Positions 17,032-24,980 of a stretch of 64,000 nucleotides of DNA are shown one piece after another (position 1 is the first letter of the stretch; every line of letters starts with the position of its first letter). This DNA is from WRMS01 sp038562165 (GTDB lineage Bacteria > Bacillota > Peptococcia > DRI-13 > UBA5745), in contig JBCFAO010000004.1 of the NCBI GenBank assembly GCA_038562165.1, forward strand, positions 1 through 64,000, in the 5' to 3' direction. The notes under the pieces are model-generated. The model did not search any database. It was not told where the DNA came from and saw only the letters and a program-made list of their open reading frames with translations. The position numbers and the translations under genes were made by a program.

Positions 17032-17131
17032 AGGCGGAGGATTATGGTTACCAAATAGAAAGAGCCGGAATAAAATATGGCGTGTAAGCAAAGGCGCTTG
17101 CTCCTTTTTGGGGCGGCGCCTTTTATTTTTT
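17032..17131 (+). promoter_or_regulatory. asnB leader: mini-ORF and terminator-like hairpin
   Basis: GGCGGAGG precedes a five-codon ORF (17044-17058: ATG GTT ACC AAA stop). A two-part hairpin follows: AAAGGCGC/GCGCCTTTT with an inner GCTCC/GGGGC stem (17090-17124), then a T-rich tail, ending about 5 nt before the asnB ribosome site. It sits after a separate complete terminator, so it would affect only asnB transcripts. It could be an attenuator or a second terminator; no promoter between the two hairpins was identified. Confidence 0.45.
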
Positions 17132-17148
17132 AGAATTGAGGTGTCGAA

Positions 17149-18993
17149 ATGTGCGGTATTGCAGGCTTTTGTGATTTTCAGGGGGATTTTACCCATGATA
17201 AGGACCGCTGGACCAAGGTTCTGATTGCAATGAGAGAAGCAATTGCCCATCGGGGCAAGGATCAAACGGGAGAATACCTGGATAAAAATATTGGCCTCTC
17301 CCACACCCGGCTGTCGATCCGGGACTTGTCAGGGGGACGGCAACCCATGTTGCGGCAGGTACAAGGAGCCGGTTATGGGATTGTTTACAATGGGGAGGTT
17401 TATAATACAGATGAACTTATGCCCCAACTGAAACAAAAAGGATATGTCTTTGAAACCACCAGCGACACCGAGGTGATTCTTTATGCCTATATGGAATATG
17501 GTCTTGATTTTGTGTCGAAGCTTAATGGTATTTTTGCTTTTGCCATTTGGGATGGCAAAGAAAATAGGTTGCTCCTCTATCGGGACCGGGTTGGTGTTAA
17601 GCCGTTGTTCTACACAGTAAAGAATAACGGGCTTGTGTTTGGTTCGGAGATCAAGGCCTTGTTTTGTCATCCCCAAATAAAGCCCCAAGCGGATAGGGAC
17701 AGCTTTAGAGAAATATTTGGCCTGGGCCCGGCCAGATCTGCCGGCTGCGGTGTATTTAAAGGAATAAATGAGATAAAGCCCGGCTGCTTTGCTATATTTT
17801 CAAGGGAAGGCTTTCGGGAGCACACTTACTGGAGTCTAAAGGCTATGCCTCATACCGATAGCTACAAAGAAACCGTGGATAAGGTATCTTATCTGGTGCG
17901 GGACGCCGTTAGCCGGCAAATGGTTTCCGATGTGCCGGTGTGCAGTTTTTTGTCCGGCGGCATCGATTCCAGTATCGTTACGGCGGTGGCGTCAAATTTT
18001 TTGCAGGCTCAAGGCACAAGGCTTAATACTTTTTCCTTTGACTTTGCCGGTAATGATAAGTATTTTCGGGCCAACAAATTTCAACCCAGCCGGGACCGGC
18101 CCTATGTGGATAAAGTATTGGCCTCTTATCCCCTGCACCACACTTATTTGGAATGCGATGAGACCAGGCTGGTGGATATGCTGCCCGCAGCCTTGCAGGC
18201 CAAAGATCTGCCGGGGATGACCGATGTGGATGCGTCGCTGATGTATTTTTGTTCTCTTGTCAAAAAACACAACAAAGTGGCATTAACAGGCGAGGCTGCA
18301 GATGAGATTTTCGGCGGATATCCCTGGTTTTATCGTGAGGAACTCTTGAACACAGAGGGCTTTCCCTGGTCCCCGGACTTGTCTGCCCGAACAGTGCTGC
18401 TGCGGGATGAGCTGGTTGCCGCCCTTGATCTGGAAGACTATGTGAGACAGCGCTATGAGGAGTCTTTGCAAATGGTGCCCTATCTCGGCGGCGAAAGACC
18501 TGAGGAAGCATCCAGACGCAAAATCACTTGTCTCAATATACGCTGGTTTATGCAGACCCTGCTGGATCGCATGGACAGGGCAAGTATGGCCTGGGGGCTG
18601 GAAGCCCGGGTGCCCTTTACCGACCACCGGATTGTGGAGTATCTTTACAACGTTCCCTGGAGCATGAAATACCGGAAGGGTATGGAAAAAGCGCTGCTTA
18701 GAGAGGCTTGCAGTGACCTTCTGCCGGAGGAACTGCTTTTTCGCAAAAAAAGCCCCTATCCGAAAACTTATAATCCGGAATACGAAAAGCTCCTGGCTCG
18801 GAAGCTGCAGCAGGTTTTAAAAGACCGGAATGCTCCGGTGAATAGATTTGTAGATAGGCGCAAAGCGGAAGCTTTCCTGTCGGCGCCGAAGGATTACGGA
18901 AAACCATGGTTTGGGCAGCTTATGGCAGGTCCGCAGATGATCGCCTATTTGCTGCAGGTAGATGATTGGATGAAGCGCTACAATGTGGGCTGA
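17149..18993 (+). CDS. asnB: Asparagine synthetase (glutamine-hydrolysing)
   Basis: A 614-aa cytoplasmic enzyme making asparagine from aspartate, glutamine and ATP. The mature N-terminus is the nucleophile Cys2 (MCGIAGF) of the class II glutaminase domain (about 2-210), with RLSIRDLSGGRQP and NGEVYN. The synthetase domain follows with the ATP pyrophosphatase loop LSGGIDSS (about 267-274) and TGEAADEIFGGYPW. Length fits the AsnB family. The start is fixed by Cys2, with a weak GAGGTG site. It converges with dinB with only 14 bp between the stop codons. A terminator-like hairpin lies directly upstream. Confidence 0.95.
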   Translation: MCGIAGFCDFQGDFTHDKDRWTKVLIAMREAIAHRGKDQTGEYLDKNIGLSHTRLSIRDLSGGRQPMLRQVQGAGYGIVYNGEVYNTDELMPQLKQKGYVFETTSDTEVILYAYMEYGLDFVSKLNGIFAFAIWDGKENRLLLYRDRVGVKPLFYTVKNNGLVFGSEIKALFCHPQIKPQADRDSFREIFGLGPARSAGCGVFKGINEIKPGCFAIFSREGFREHTYWSLKAMPHTDSYKETVDKVSYLVRDAVSRQMVSDVPVCSFLSGGIDSSIVTAVASNFLQAQGTRLNTFSFDFAGNDKYFRANKFQPSRDRPYVDKVLASYPLHHTYLECDETRLVDMLPAALQAKDLPGMTDVDASLMYFCSLVKKHNKVALTGEAADEIFGGYPWFYREELLNTEGFPWSPDLSARTVLLRDELVAALDLEDYVRQRYEESLQMVPYLGGERPEEASRRKITCLNIRWFMQTLLDRMDRASMAWGLEARVPFTDHRIVEYLYNVPWSMKYRKGMEKALLREACSDLLPEELLFRKKSPYPKTYNPEYEKLLARKLQQVLKDRNAPVNRFVDRRKAEAFLSAPKDYGKPWFGQLMAGPQMIAYLLQVDDWMKRYNVG

Positions 18994-19007
18994 GATGAGG
19001 CATTGCG

Positions 19008-20249
19008 TTAAACTCTGGAGCCGGGCATTACGCCGAAATCGCCCTGGTAAATCTCCGGCACGGCCATATCCAGCAGCAGGCTGGCTCTAAAAATGCTGCC
19101 GGCTCCAAAACGCTGCCGCAGCTGATCCGTGACGGCCTCCAGCTTTTCTTCCTGCTGCCGCCGGTCCTCACCGCCCCATAAGCACTGCTGGAGGGGGATG
19201 TCGTCATGGATCAGGCTGCCGGCCTGCAGGCTTAAAGCCCGGATGGGCGTCTGCCAATCGTGGTGCTTGCGCAGAAGGGCCAGGGCCTCATCCACAAGGA
19301 GTTGGGCGGAGCGGCCTGCCGGCTGCAAGGGGCACTGGCAGGAGCGAAAAGAGAGATCAGGCCTGCGGATAATTAAAGAGAGGGATTGGGCCAAAAAGCC
19401 GCTTTCACGAAGACGGCGGGCTACCCGCTGGGCAAGAAAATGGAGGATTTGCAAAGCCTCTTTCTCATTGCGCAAATCCCGGGTGCAAGTGATGCCGTGG
19501 CCTACGCTTTTGGCTTCGGCCATGGTCTCCAAAGAAAGCACGGGGCTCTCATCCCGGCCATTGGCATAGTCCCAGAGCTTGCGGCCATTAATGCCGAAGA
19601 GCTTTTCCAGCATGACGGGAGAAGCTTGGGCCAGCTGGCCGATGGTATATATGCCGTAACGGTCCAAAGTAGTTTTGGTGGAGCGTCCCACCATCATCAT
19701 GTCATTGACCGGCAAGGGCCAAAGCAGAGAGCGGTAATTTTCCCTGGTGATAACCGTGGTGCCGTCAGGCTTCTTAAGATCGCTGCCCAGCTTGGCAAAG
19801 ATCTTATTAAAACTGACGCCTACGGATATGGTGAGGTCATGGTCTTTCACCAGCTGCCGCAAACGGTCGGCAATATCCCTGCCGCTGCCGAAGAGGTGGC
19901 TGCTGCCGGTGACGTCTAACCAGCATTCGTCGATACCAAAGGGCTCCACCTGATCGGTAAACGTCCTGTAAAGCTCCTGAATCTCCTTGGAAAGCCTCGT
20001 ATACTGAGAAAAATCCGGCGGTACCGTCACCAGGCCGGGGCACTTTTGTTGGGCCTGCCAAAGGACTTCTCCTGTTTTAACGCCATATTTCTTGGCCTCC
20101 TCGCTTTTGGCCAGGACGATACCGTGGCGGTGAGCGGGATTGCCGCAAACCGCCAGAGGAAGGCCTTTGAGCTCCGGATTTTGCCGGCAAGCCGCCGTAG
20201 CATAAAAATTATTCAGATCGCAATGTAAAATGACTCTATCTGTCTCCAT
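19008..20249 (-). CDS. dinB: DNA polymerase IV (Y-family translesion polymerase)
   Basis: A 413-aa error-prone polymerase. The start METDRVILHCDLNNFYA (ATG at 20249, AGAGGCG about 8 nt upstream) gives the catalytic Asp11; the second acidic pair is in GIDECWLDVT (near 108), followed by SVGVSFNKIFAKLGSDLKKPDG and the helix-hairpin-helix and little-finger domains. An open frame extends upstream but would add residues absent from the family. The C-terminus lacks a clear beta-clamp peptide of the usual QLxLF form. It is divergent from the XRE-ImmA pair. No obvious SOS box was identified. Confidence 0.93.
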   Translation of the reverse strand: METDRVILHCDLNNFYATAACRQNPELKGLPLAVCGNPAHRHGIVLAKSEEAKKYGVKTGEVLWQAQQKCPGLVTVPPDFSQYTRLSKEIQELYRTFTDQVEPFGIDECWLDVTGSSHLFGSGRDIADRLRQLVKDHDLTISVGVSFNKIFAKLGSDLKKPDGTTVITRENYRSLLWPLPVNDMMMVGRSTKTTLDRYGIYTIGQLAQASPVMLEKLFGINGRKLWDYANGRDESPVLSLETMAEAKSVGHGITCTRDLRNEKEALQILHFLAQRVARRLRESGFLAQSLSLIIRRPDLSFRSCQCPLQPAGRSAQLLVDEALALLRKHHDWQTPIRALSLQAGSLIHDDIPLQQCLWGGEDRRQQEEKLEAVTDQLRQRFGAGSIFRASLLLDMAVPEIYQGDFGVMPGSRV

Positions 20250-20282
20250 CAGGGATCGCCTCTGAATGTATAATGGAATATA

Positions 20283-20311
20283 TTGACGGAACGGAGATTC
20301 CCCTATATAAT
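20283..20311 (+). promoter_or_regulatory. Promoter of the XRE-ImmA pair
   Basis: TTGACG (20283-20288) and TATAAT (20306-20311) are separated by 17 nt. The leader to the start codon is about 110 nt. Confidence 0.7.
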
Positions 20312-20430
20312 GAAAAGCAGAAATATCGTTCATCTTTATCATACCCGGCTTACAGAAAAAGTCAATGCTTTCCGGAAAAATATTTCCGGTTCCCTGAAGA
20401 GTTTGTTCAGGTTGAAGGAGGGAGACAGGG

Positions 20431-20901
20431 ATGAGTTTTGGAGAGAAATTGCGGTCTTTAAGGCAGGAAGCCGGCATGTCCCAAGCGGAACTGGCCCGGC
20501 GTTTGGGAGTGACGGAGCGTTCCATTCATAATTATGAGGCTAATGCCAGATACCCCAAAGGCCAGGGCGTATTGCGGGGAATTGCCGCCACTTTTGGCGT
20601 CACCGCCGATTATCTTGTGGATGATACGATTCCCTTGCCGGCGGATAAACAGCAGAAAAAGGATAAGCCCTCCCGCCGTGAGGAGGCCAGCGATTTTCTG
20701 TCTGCTGCCGGTGAAGCTTACGGCAGCAAAGGCCGCAAAGAGGCTGCCCGGCTGTTGGAGGAGGCGGGGATGATGTTTGCCGGCGGCGAGCTGTCCGAAG
20801 AGGATAAAGACGCTTTTTTCCAATCCATTACCCAGGCTTATTTTGCCGCTAAAAATAAGGCTCGGGAGAAGTTTGGCCAGAAAGAGAAGAAGTCCTTTTG
20901 A
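20431..20901 (+). CDS. XRE-family transcriptional regulator
   Basis: A 156-aa repressor-like protein. Residues 1-62 form a Cro/CI helix-turn-helix (LRQEAGMSQAELARRLGVTERSIHNYE). The C-terminal half is charged and helical, probably for dimerisation. GGAGGGAG lies upstream of the ATG. Its stop overlaps the start of an ImmA-type peptidase gene by 4 nt. In ICEBs1 and several phages such a pair forms a derepression switch in which ImmA cleaves the XRE repressor (ImmR). Here no integrase or structural genes are adjacent, so the target genes may be cellular, possibly including divergent dinB. Confidence 0.85.
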   Translation: MSFGEKLRSLRQEAGMSQAELARRLGVTERSIHNYEANARYPKGQGVLRGIAATFGVTADYLVDDTIPLPADKQQKKDKPSRREEASDFLSAAGEAYGSKGRKEAARLLEEAGMMFAGGELSEEDKDAFFQSITQAYFAAKNKAREKFGQKEKKSF

Positions 20902-21401
20902 TTGCCAGGATCATCAAAGACACCGAAAAATTGTTAAAAGAGCTAGGGAGCCGGGATCCTAAAGATCTAGCGGCTCATTTTGATGTTTCTTTAAGGGAAG
21001 ATGCCTTGGGCAGCTTAAAGGCCTACATTTTTTTTCAATCCCGGGTGGCCGTGATTTGCTTAAATTCCTCTTTGCCCGAGGAGCTGCGGCCCACCGTCGT
21101 TTGCCACGAAATGGGCCATTATCTTTACCACCAGAAACTGGCCAAAGGCCATACCTTCCAAGAGAGGCAGCTCTTTTCTCCCCAGTGTAGCAGCGAGTAC
21201 GAAGCCAACTTATTTGCCGCTGAGTTTTTATTGGAAGACGAAGAGGTCTGGGAAAAGCTGAAAGCCGGCGGCGATTTGTTTCGGGTAGCTTCAGAGCTGA
21301 GCGTACCGCCGGAGTTGCTGGACTTCAAATTAAAGCTGATGCATTACAAAGGATACGAGGTGCATAGCTGTCTGCAGGCTGCGGGAAATTTTTTGAAGTG
21401 A
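20898..21401 (+). CDS. ImmA/IrrE family metallo-endopeptidase
   Basis: A 167-aa cytoplasmic zinc-protease candidate. The motif VCHEMGHYLYH (HExxH, near 72-76) is intact, with a further acidic residue in SSEYEANLFAAEFLLED (near 95-110), typical of ImmA/IrrE. The start is a TTG at 20898 overlapping the upstream stop by 4 nt, so translation is coupled to the XRE gene. The usual substrate of this family is the partner XRE repressor. A strong hairpin terminator follows at 21474. Confidence 0.87.
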   Translation: MIARIIKDTEKLLKELGSRDPKDLAAHFDVSLREDALGSLKAYIFFQSRVAVICLNSSLPEELRPTVVCHEMGHYLYHQKLAKGHTFQERQLFSPQCSSEYEANLFAAEFLLEDEEVWEKLKAGGDLFRVASELSVPPELLDFKLKLMHYKGYEVHSCLQAAGNFLK

Positions 21402-21473
21402 AGAAAAGAGTGGCGGCGTCCGGCAGCTAAAAAGGCTATTGCAGATTGAGCAGTCGGCAAATGGAATACACCA

Positions 21474-21522
21474 GGGGATGTTTCAAATTTGAAAAACCAA
21501 ATTTGAGACATTCCCTTTTCTC
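21474..21522 (+). terminator. Long-hairpin terminator after the ImmA gene
   Basis: GGGGATGTTTCAAATTTG pairs with CAAATTTGAGACATTCCC over 18 positions, with G-T pairs only as imperfections, followed by TTTTCTC. Confidence 0.7.
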
Positions 21523-21551
21523 AGCGGATCTAACCTAAATCTGCTCTTAAC

Positions 21552-21752
21552 TGCTCAGAAATCGAAATAGTGCCGTTGCCAGCCCCCAAATGATCCGAGA
21601 TGCTCAAAAAACAGGGGGTGTGCGACAGCCGAAACCCCATTCGGGCTAAAAGCAGAGGCTAACTGCTCAAAAGGTGCCAGGTTTGCGACAGAATTCAGGA
21701 CAGTTTTGGCAAGTTGAGGAGAATTTGACCGCACACCTTATGTTTTTGAGCA
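21552..21752. repeat. Repeat island 2a: diverged convergent units
   Basis: Forward units starting TGCTCA lie at 21552, 21601 and 21664 (the last reads TGCTCAAAAGGTGCCAGG then TTTGCGACA). A reverse unit lies at 21730-21752 (CGCACACCTTATGTTTTTGA then GCA). The segment near 21635-21652 (ACCCCATTCGGGCTAAAAGC) matches the middle of island 1 (10457-10476). These are more diverged members of the family. No gene is supported in 21402-22242. Confidence 0.55.
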
Positions 21753-21801
21753 TCTGGAGTGCCAAAAGAAGAGTGGAGCGGTCAAAATGACCGCACATCT
21801 A

Positions 21802-22045
21802 GAGGGCACTGAAAAAGTCGCTCATATTTTCAGCCTCTGCACAAAATTCGAGGTAGTGCAATAGTCCCGGCATTAAAGATGGTGGTTCGATCTGCCCTCG
21901 ACACTAAATGTAGGCAAAAAACAGAGATCAGTGCCATGAAACTCGAAATCTCGATTAGTAATCTATAGCTAATATGTGCACTACCTCAAATTTTGTGCAT
22001 TTAGTTCGACGACACGTCAGCTTACCCGACTTTTTCAGTGCCCTC
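21802..22045. mobile_element. MITE-like element, 244 bp, perfect 19-bp terminal inverted repeats
   Basis: GAGGGCACTGAAAAAGTCG (21802-21820) recurs inverted and without mismatch at 22027-22045. Inside lies a second inverted pair, 21838-21860 and 21977-21999, which reads TGCACAAAATTCGAGGTAGT then GCA on the left, with one mismatch in the right copy. The centre contains GACACTAAAT and CAGTGCC (21900-21940), found again at 44.6 kb. It has no coding capacity. The flanks GCACATCTA and GCACACCTG could be a decayed 9-bp target duplication (7 of 9 match). Confidence 0.75.
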
Positions 22046-22153
22046 GCACACCTGCACTTTTTTGAGCAGTTAGTGGCAAACGGAGCGAAGGCCCCTTTGA
22101 ATCTGTTTTGGAATCCCTTAGAATGCGAAATGGGCTTTTTATATTCAATTAAA

Positions 22154-22219
22154 ATGTAAAAAGTATTTGACATATTTAATGAGAAGTGTTATGCTCTAAA
22201 TGTAAAAAGTGTTTTACAT
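22154..22219. promoter_or_regulatory. Twin operators around the promoter of the membrane-protein/HTH pair
   Basis: A perfect palindrome ATGTAAAA-N4-TTTTACAT lies at 22200-22219 and a near copy (ATGTAAAA-N4-TTTGACAT) at 22154-22173. The first overlaps the -35 TTGACA (22167-22172), the second follows the -10 TATGCT (22190-22195); the promoter spacer is 17 nt. The centres are 46 bp apart. This is the classic layout for repression by a small dimeric HTH protein, most likely the one encoded two genes downstream. Confidence 0.75.
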
Positions 22220-22242
22220 AATTTCGGCTTAGGAGGATTTGT

Positions 22243-22539
22243 ATGGATTGGTTATTGATTGGACTAAGCGGCGTGTTTATCCTTTTGACAGTATTGATTA
22301 TAGCGTTTTTAGTTTCATTGTCAAAGCAAGGTGATGAAAGATATGAGCATATAAAAACAAAAGCTATGGTGATTTCCTTTTATGCAACAGTTGGCGTTTT
22401 GATTGGAAATCTTGGTCGGGCTATTTTCAACATTGGCAACCAAACAAATGGTTTTATATCTAATCTAAGTTTGCTAATAGTTGTAGCCGTTATATTTTTA
22501 GCTTCTTTAGTCTGGCAAAAAAGAAAATATGGTGGTTAA
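22243..22539 (+). CDS. Small integral membrane protein paired with an HTH regulator
   Basis: A 98-aa protein with three hydrophobic segments (about 4-25, 43-63, 72-91) and a basic C-terminus. AGGAGG lies 7 nt before the ATG. It overlies a typical pair in which a small DUF2178-like membrane protein precedes a 64-aa HTH protein; the family assignment is from pattern only. The gene to the right starts 2 nt after its stop, so the two are cotranscribed. The base composition is clearly more AT-rich than the surrounding genes, which suggests recent acquisition. Function is unknown. Confidence 0.75.
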   Translation: MDWLLIGLSGVFILLTVLIIAFLVSLSKQGDERYEHIKTKAMVISFYATVGVLIGNLGRAIFNIGNQTNGFISNLSLLIVVAVIFLASLVWQKRKYGG

Positions 22540-22541
22540 TA

Positions 22542-22736
22542 ATGAAAAACCATATTCGGGATTTACGGAAAGAAAAGAAGCTATCCCAAGATGAGTTAGC
22601 AAAACTCTGTAATGTTACCCGGCAAACAATTAACGCCATAGAGAACAATAAATATGACCCGACTTTAATATTGGCGTTTAGGTTAGCCTATCTGCTGCAA
22701 ACAACGGTAGATGAATTATTTGAGTTTGGACAGTAA
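22542..22736 (+). CDS. Small XRE-type HTH regulator (YvaO/YozG-like)
   Basis: A 64-aa protein consisting almost wholly of a Cro/CI helix-turn-helix (LRKEKKLSQDELAKLCNVTRQTINAIENNKYDPTL), ending in the family-typical TTVDELFEFGQ. It is cotranscribed with the small membrane protein and probably represses the shared promoter through the two palindromes at 22154-22219. Confidence 0.9.
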   Translation: MKNHIRDLRKEKKLSQDELAKLCNVTRQTINAIENNKYDPTLILAFRLAYLLQTTVDELFEFGQ

Positions 22737-22896
22737 AAAACCCTTATTGCGGTTTATCGTTAATGTTGAGTAATGTCAAAAGGCGGATCAAAATGAGCCC
22801 ACATGTTTGTCTTTCTCTGATTTTACAGCTCATAGAATAAGCCCGCTGCCCATTGCCGTTACCACTGCCTTTGCCCTCCGGCCCGGCAGGTTCCGG

Positions 22897-24246
22897 CTAA
22901 GCAGTGGGCAGCCACTGGACTTTCCGGTAGTACAGCCAAAGGCAAAGCGCTGCTCCGGCCCAGGAAAGGGGAAAAACGGCAATAACGCTTGAGGCTGACG
23001 GAAAAAATTCCATTACCGGATAAAGCAGAGCCGTCCGCAGTAAACAGAGATTCAGCAAGACAATTACCATTGGAGGAAGGGTTTTGCCTGCGCCCCGAAT
23101 GGTGGAGCCCAGCACCTCCAGGATAGCGTAAAAGAAATAAAAAGGAAAAGCGATGAGGGCCAGGCGCCGTCCAATGGCAATAACATCGGCGTCGTTGGAA
23201 AATAAGGCGAAGGCTTTGGCAGACAGCAGCAAAGTGATAAGGCTGAGAGCGATAGTTGTGCATATGCTAATGACAAGGCCGGTTTTGACCCCCTGCCGCA
23301 CCCGGTCTGTTTTTCCTGCGCCGATGTTCATGCTGGTGAAAGTAGTGGCGGCCTGGCCAAAGGCCAGAATAGGCAAATAGATAGAAAGCTCTACCTGGAA
23401 ATAGGCGGTGAAGGCTGCAATGCTGTCCACCCCAAGGCCGTTGATATGGTATTGGACGACCAGGTTGGACAGGGTGATGACCATAGACTGTACGCCTGCC
23501 GGTATGCCTATGTACAGTATTTTTTTGAATATGGCTGTATCGATGAGGATTTTCCTGAGAGTCAGGCTATAAGCGCTGTCCAGTTTCGTGAGTCGCCGTA
23601 AAACCAAAACCGCCGCCAGGGTTTGGGAAAAAAGGATAGCAATAGCCGCACCCTTTAAGCCCCAGTCTAAAAACCAGATAAAAAGGGCATTGGTACCGAT
23701 ATTGCTTAAGCCGCCAATAAGTTGATATACCATCGGCGACTTAGAATTACCCAAAGCCCGTAAAATGCCGGCGCCCATATTATAGCTCACCAAAGAGACT
23801 AGGCTGAGAAAGTAAAACCGCAGATAATCAGCCGCCTGGTCTAAGATGCCGGCAGGGGTATTCAGCAATCCCAGCAGGAAAGGGGTCAGCAGATAGCCTA
23901 AAACCGCCAAAAAAGCGCCGCCAGCCAGGCTGACCGTCATTGACGTCTGAATGGCTTTCTTAAGGCTAGTCTCATTGCCGGAACCAAAAAACTTGGCGGC
24001 AACAATACCGGCGCCAACGCTCATCCCCGTAAAAAAACCCACCACGCAGGAGACCAGCAGACTGCTGGCACCTACGGCTGCGGAAGCCTCTTTGCCAAGG
24101 ATATGACCCACAAAAATGAGGGAAAAGGTGCTGTAAAGCTGCTGAATCAAACTGCTGCCCAGCAGAGGCAAAGCAAAGAGGATCAGACTTTTTCCAATAG
24201 GGCCTTCGGATAGATTTTTATTGGCCGTTTCGTTATCTTTTATCAT
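22897..24246 (-). CDS. MATE family multidrug/cation antiporter
   Basis: A 449-aa inner-membrane protein with 12 predicted TM segments in two homologous halves. The N-terminal block (GPIGKSLILFALPLLGSSLIQQLYSTF) and the internal repeat (GIPAGVQSMVITLSNLVVQYHINGLG) are typical of DinF/NorM-type MATE proteins that export drugs or metabolites against Na+ or H+. The substrate is unknown. It is transcribed alone, convergent with the small HTH gene and divergent from the DUF1648 gene. Confidence 0.92.
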   Translation of the reverse strand: MIKDNETANKNLSEGPIGKSLILFALPLLGSSLIQQLYSTFSLIFVGHILGKEASAAVGASSLLVSCVVGFFTGMSVGAGIVAAKFFGSGNETSLKKAIQTSMTVSLAGGAFLAVLGYLLTPFLLGLLNTPAGILDQAADYLRFYFLSLVSLVSYNMGAGILRALGNSKSPMVYQLIGGLSNIGTNALFIWFLDWGLKGAAIAILFSQTLAAVLVLRRLTKLDSAYSLTLRKILIDTAIFKKILYIGIPAGVQSMVITLSNLVVQYHINGLGVDSIAAFTAYFQVELSIYLPILAFGQAATTFTSMNIGAGKTDRVRQGVKTGLVISICTTIALSLITLLLSAKAFALFSNDADVIAIGRRLALIAFPFYFFYAILEVLGSTIRGAGKTLPPMVIVLLNLCLLRTALLYPVMEFFPSASSVIAVFPLSWAGAALCLWLYYRKVQWLPTA

Positions 24247-24500
24247 ATAAAACCATAAGCCGCCGGAGAATCACCGGGATTGGCTGCCATTCCCGCATCA
24301 TTAATAAAAGATAATGCCCTCATCCATAGCGAAATATTCGACATTGGCCTGGTTAACGGTGAGTAATTGATTAAACAAATTGTAAAAGATATTGTTGTTT
24401 GTCCCTGATAAACTTATAGCACAAAGTCAGTCTGCTGAGTTATACTTATGGCAAAGGATTAATATCGACCACTGGTTCAGGTGATGATAAGGAGGCGGCA

Positions 24501-24980
24501 ATGAGAATAAAATTACCCTTTACCCTTTTTCATAAAATCATAGAAGGGCTGTGCTTCCTGGTGTTTTTGGGCTCGCTGATCTATCTGGCGGTAAACTGGC
24601 GGTTTATACCGGATAGCGTACCCACCCACTTTAATGCTGCCGGAGCGGCCGACGCCTGGGGCGGCAAAAATTCATTGATTATATTGATTGCTGTTGATGC
24701 AATGCTCTATATTGTAATGACGGCGGCCAGCCTGTTTCCTGCTGCCTGGAATGTGCCGGTAAGGATTACGCCGGAAAACAGCTTGCGGGTATTGCCCTTG
24801 ATAAAGGATATGCTTTCCCTGACCAAGCTCTACATTCTGGTTATGTTCGGCTATCTGATCGTAGCCGCATCCCGGGCTATGCCTTTGGGGGCCTGGTTTT
24901 TGCCGCTGGTTCTTGTTTTGCTTTTGGGTACGAATGTTATTTATATTATTTTGGCCAGAAGGGCGGCGAAAGGCTTATGA
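24501..24980 (+). CDS. DUF1648 domain membrane protein
   Basis: A 159-aa membrane protein. DUF1648 lies near the N-terminus (TM about 14-30, then WRFIPDSVPTHFNAAGAADAWGGK), followed by three more hydrophobic segments (about 55-75, 112-130, 136-153). The domain also occurs in SdpI-type immunity proteins, but this short form lacks the SdpI remainder. AAGGAGGCGGC precedes the ATG. Its last four bases overlap the start of the L-serine dehydratase gene (ATGA), so the two are translationally coupled, an unusual pairing. Confidence 0.8.
   Translation: MRIKLPFTLFHKIIEGLCFLVFLGSLIYLAVNWRFIPDSVPTHFNAAGAADAWGGKNSLIILIAVDAMLYIVMTAASLFPAAWNVPVRITPENSLRVLPLIKDMLSLTKLYILVMFGYLIVAASRAMPLGAWFLPLVLVLLLGTNVIYIILARRAAKGL

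Noticed and set aside
21802..22045. Assignment of the element to a named IS family
   Set aside because: The end GAGGGCACTGAAAAAGTCG recalls IS1182-type ends, but no transposase or clear target duplication is present and I cannot run a search.
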